Shown piece after piece: positions 36,312-37,842 of a stretch of DNA of 37,842 nt. A program made the position numbers and the translations under genes. Within the stretch, counting starts at the first letter, position 1; each line of letters begins with the position of its first letter. The notes under the pieces were generated by a model that was not told where the DNA came from, searched no databases, and saw nothing but the letters and a program-made list of their open reading frames with translations. Origin of the DNA: Mycobacterium sp. shizuoka-1 (lineage in GTDB: Bacteria > Actinomycetota > Actinomycetes > Mycobacteriales > Mycobacteriaceae); NCBI RefSeq assembly GCF_002723835.1, contig NZ_BEWG01000015.1, positions 127,711-165,552 of the forward strand, written 5' to 3'.

Positions 36312-37541
36312 TCAGTGCGATGGCGTGAGCCACAGGTGGTCGGCCGTCGTGGTGTCGGCAGGTCCGGCGTGGGCTCCGGTCTGCAGGACCAGATCGAATG
36401 CCTCGGCGCGGATCCGGATGTCGGTGTAGAGCAACACCACCACGCCCGCGGTGAACGGCGCGGTCAGGATCTGGCCGATCGCGCCGCCGATCGCGATCAG
36501 TGTGGTTGCCGCGACGATGGGTCCCGTGGTGGTCTCGCCCACCAGCATCACCTGTCCGGCGATGCTGAACGGCACCGAGACGGCCCCGGCGACGAGGCCG
36601 GCGACCAAGGCGGCGAGCATCCGGATCCCGATCACGCGCCAGAAGTGGTTGCGTACCAAGCCGAACGAGCGACGGATCGCGGCGATCACGGGTTTGCGTT
36701 CCAGCACGATGGCCACCGGCGCGAACGACAGGCCGGTGTACAGATAGGCCAGGGCGGCGATCAGTGCCAGCACCAGGGGGATGCCGACGATCACCGCGGC
36801 GGTGCCGCCCACGCCCACGGCGATTCCGGTGATGATGCCGACGACCACGCCAACCAGGAGCACCGCGGCCAGGATCTCGAGCGCGCTGAAACCGAGCAGA
36901 GCCCAGAGCCGGCCGCGAACGCGTTGCCACGCTTCACCGACGCTGATCTTGGCGCCGAACACCGCGCGCCCCACCACGACGGTGAGCATGCCCGACAGCA
37001 CGATTCCGGCCAGGAAGGTCGTCAGCGCGCTGGTCGCACTGGATAGCGCCGACCCCACCAGAACGGGCGTGGACAGCTCGTCACCGCTCTGGGCTCCGAC
37101 GGTGCCGCCCATGGAGACCAGCGGACCCAGCTGCAGGATCAGTGCCAGGGCCTGGGTGATCACCACGACGACCGTGGTCAGACCGAGCGTCGCCTTCGGA
37201 TTGGCCCGGATGTATCCGACGGCGCCATTGAAGATGTCGGACAGCGACAGCGGCCGCAGCGGGATGATGCCGGGTTTGGCCGCCAGGGGAATCGGGGCGC
37301 CATACCCGGGTGGCGGGTATCCGGGGGGCCCGTAACCCGGCGGTGGGTATCCGGGAGGCCCGTAACCCGGCGGTGGGTAGCCCGGTGGGCCGTAGCCGGG
37401 TGGTGGATAGCCCGGCGGCGGGTAACCCGCCGGCGGATAGCCGGGAGCAGAGCCATACGGTGGCGGGCCGGGCGGCGGGAATGGCGATTGACCAGGCCAT
37501 CCGGGCGGGGGTCCAGGTGGCCCTGCGGGAGGTGCCGTCAC
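36312..37541 (-). CDS. Proline-rich polytopic membrane protein
   Basis: A 409-aa protein. Residues 1-85 are Pro/Gly/Tyr-rich with a ten-residue repeat (GYPPPGYGPP). From residue 93 (LRPLSLSDIFNGAVGYIRANP) about six membrane helices follow, similar to the membrane domains of glycerophosphodiester phosphodiesterase-like or DUF7544-like proteins; LERKPVIAAIRRSFGLVRNHFWRVIG is a typical segment. The C-terminus is soluble. GTG 37541 overlaps the stop of a tiny upstream reading frame (GTGA). It is the first gene of the DUF4129-DUF4350-moxR-DUF58 operon and diverges from the YqeY-like gene. Function unknown. Confidence 0.85.
   Translation of the reverse strand: MTAPPAGPPGPPPGWPGQSPFPPPGPPPYGSAPGYPPAGYPPPGYPPPGYGPPGYPPPGYGPPGYPPPGYGPPGYPPPGYGAPIPLAAKPGIIPLRPLSLSDIFNGAVGYIRANPKATLGLTTVVVVITQALALILQLGPLVSMGGTVGAQSGDELSTPVLVGSALSSATSALTTFLAGIVLSGMLTVVVGRAVFGAKISVGEAWQRVRGRLWALLGFSALEILAAVLLVGVVVGIITGIAVGVGGTAAVIVGIPLVLALIAALAYLYTGLSFAPVAIVLERKPVIAAIRRSFGLVRNHFWRVIGIRMLAALVAGLVAGAVSVPFSIAGQVMLVGETTTGPIVAATTLIAIGGAIGQILTAPFTAGVVVLLYTDIRIRAEAFDLVLQTGAHAGPADTTTADHLWLTPSH
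37293..37412 (-). repeat. Four-copy 30-bp tandem repeat coding GYPPPGYGPP
   Basis: Residues 44-83 of the proline-rich membrane protein are four consecutive ten-residue units, the last ending GAP. Related five-residue units (GYPPA, GYPPP) extend the tract to about 37442. DNA copies are nearly identical, so slippage or recombination could change copy number. Confidence 0.85.
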
Positions 37542-37636
37542 CGGACAGCGCCCCCGACGTCGTTGCTCATGAGCCCATCCTGGCGATCGGCGGGGTATTT
37601 CTCAACGTCTCCTCCGTCCCACCCGTCGGCGGCGCG

Positions 37637-37642
37637 TAGCGT
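37637..37642 (+). promoter_or_regulatory. Candidate -10 box for the YqeY-like gene
   Basis: TAGCGT (TANNNT) ends 7 nt before ATG 37650 with no Shine-Dalgarno, so a leaderless transcript is predicted. Confidence 0.45.
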
Positions 37643-37649
37643 TTGCGCC

Positions 37650-37842
37650 ATGGCGGAGCTCAAGGATCGGCTGAGGTCGGACCTCACCGAAGCGATGAAG
37701 ACCCAGGACAAATTGCGCACCGCGACGCTGCGGCTGCTGCTTGCGGCCATCCAGACCGAAGAGGTCTCGGGAAAGCAGGCGCGGGATCTCTCCGACGACG
37801 AGGTGCTCAAGGTCCTTGCCAGGGAGTCCAAGAAGCGCAGCG
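37650..37842 (+). CDS. GatB/YqeY-domain protein (partial, runs off the window)
   Basis: The first 64 codons of a protein beginning MAELKDRLRSDLTEAMKTQD, followed by TATLRLLLAAIQTEEVSG and LSDDEVLKVLARESKKR. This is the N-terminal half of the YqeY / GatB-tail domain, a helical domain also found at the end of the tRNA-dependent amidotransferase subunit GatB; stand-alone YqeY proteins have no firm function. No stop is reached before 37842. It is divergent from the proline-rich membrane protein gene, as in M. tuberculosis. Confidence 0.9.
   Translation, partial: MAELKDRLRSDLTEAMKTQDKLRTATLRLLLAAIQTEEVSGKQARDLSDDEVLKVLARESKKRS

Overview
The window is high-GC actinobacterial chromosome and looks like a fast-growing mycobacterium (Mycolicibacterium type). 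The support is the gene order: ask-asd, a DUF4185 protein, the complete egtABCDE ergothioneine operon, a methyltransferase plus GCS2-type ligase, glpK, and an RDD / SpoIIM-like / DUF58 / MoxR / DUF4350 / DUF4129 / YqeY block. From memory this matches the Rv3709c-Rv3688c interval of Mycobacterium tuberculosis read in the opposite direction, with extra genes inserted. No tRNA, rRNA, CRISPR array, transposase or phage gene is visible, and no gene-free stretch exceeds 300 bases.

Layout. 1-6000: an ammonium transporter (minus) with a possible GlnR box, a small membrane-anchored protein, a nitroreductase, then ask-asd and a secreted DUF4185 protein. 6000-7800: three small membrane or proline-rich proteins. 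7900-16040: a plus-strand run of stress genes: catalase, Ohr peroxidase, an exported sensor-like protein, then egtA-E with start/stop overlaps throughout. 16040-18540: two tandem exported C39-like proteins; one keeps the Cys-His-Asp triad and the other has lost the cysteine. 18690-21660: a minus-strand operon methyltransferase / GCS2-type ligase / methyltransferase. 21720-24420: glpK converging on a secreted histidine phosphatase. 24490-25850: two PadR regulators, each with clear inverted-repeat operators. 25950-28600: carotenoid-oxygenase-family enzyme, an atypical SDR and a SnoaL-like protein, diverging from the second PadR gene. 28630-30330: a 52-aa protein coupled to a CPA2-type antiporter, and a small membrane protein. 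30340-37540: RDD and SpoIIM-like membrane proteins transcribed divergently, and a five-gene minus operon ending in MoxR and DUF58. The window closes inside a GatB/YqeY-domain gene.

How it fits together. Two themes stand out. The first is redox defence: KatA and Ohr remove peroxides, and EgtA-E make the thiol ergothioneine, all codirectional within 8 kb. The second is local transcriptional control: PadR-type operators sit exactly on candidate promoters, and many first genes carry a TANNNT-like -10 box about 6-9 nt upstream of the start codon, as expected for the leaderless transcripts common in mycobacteria. The most unusual items are the active/inactive C39-like pair, the SDR lacking three of the four catalytic tetrad residues, the methyltransferase-ligase-methyltransferase operon, and the PadR operator architecture.

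All assignments come from reading sequence and motif knowledge without database searches. Family calls for housekeeping enzymes are strong; substrates of the accessory enzymes are not established.
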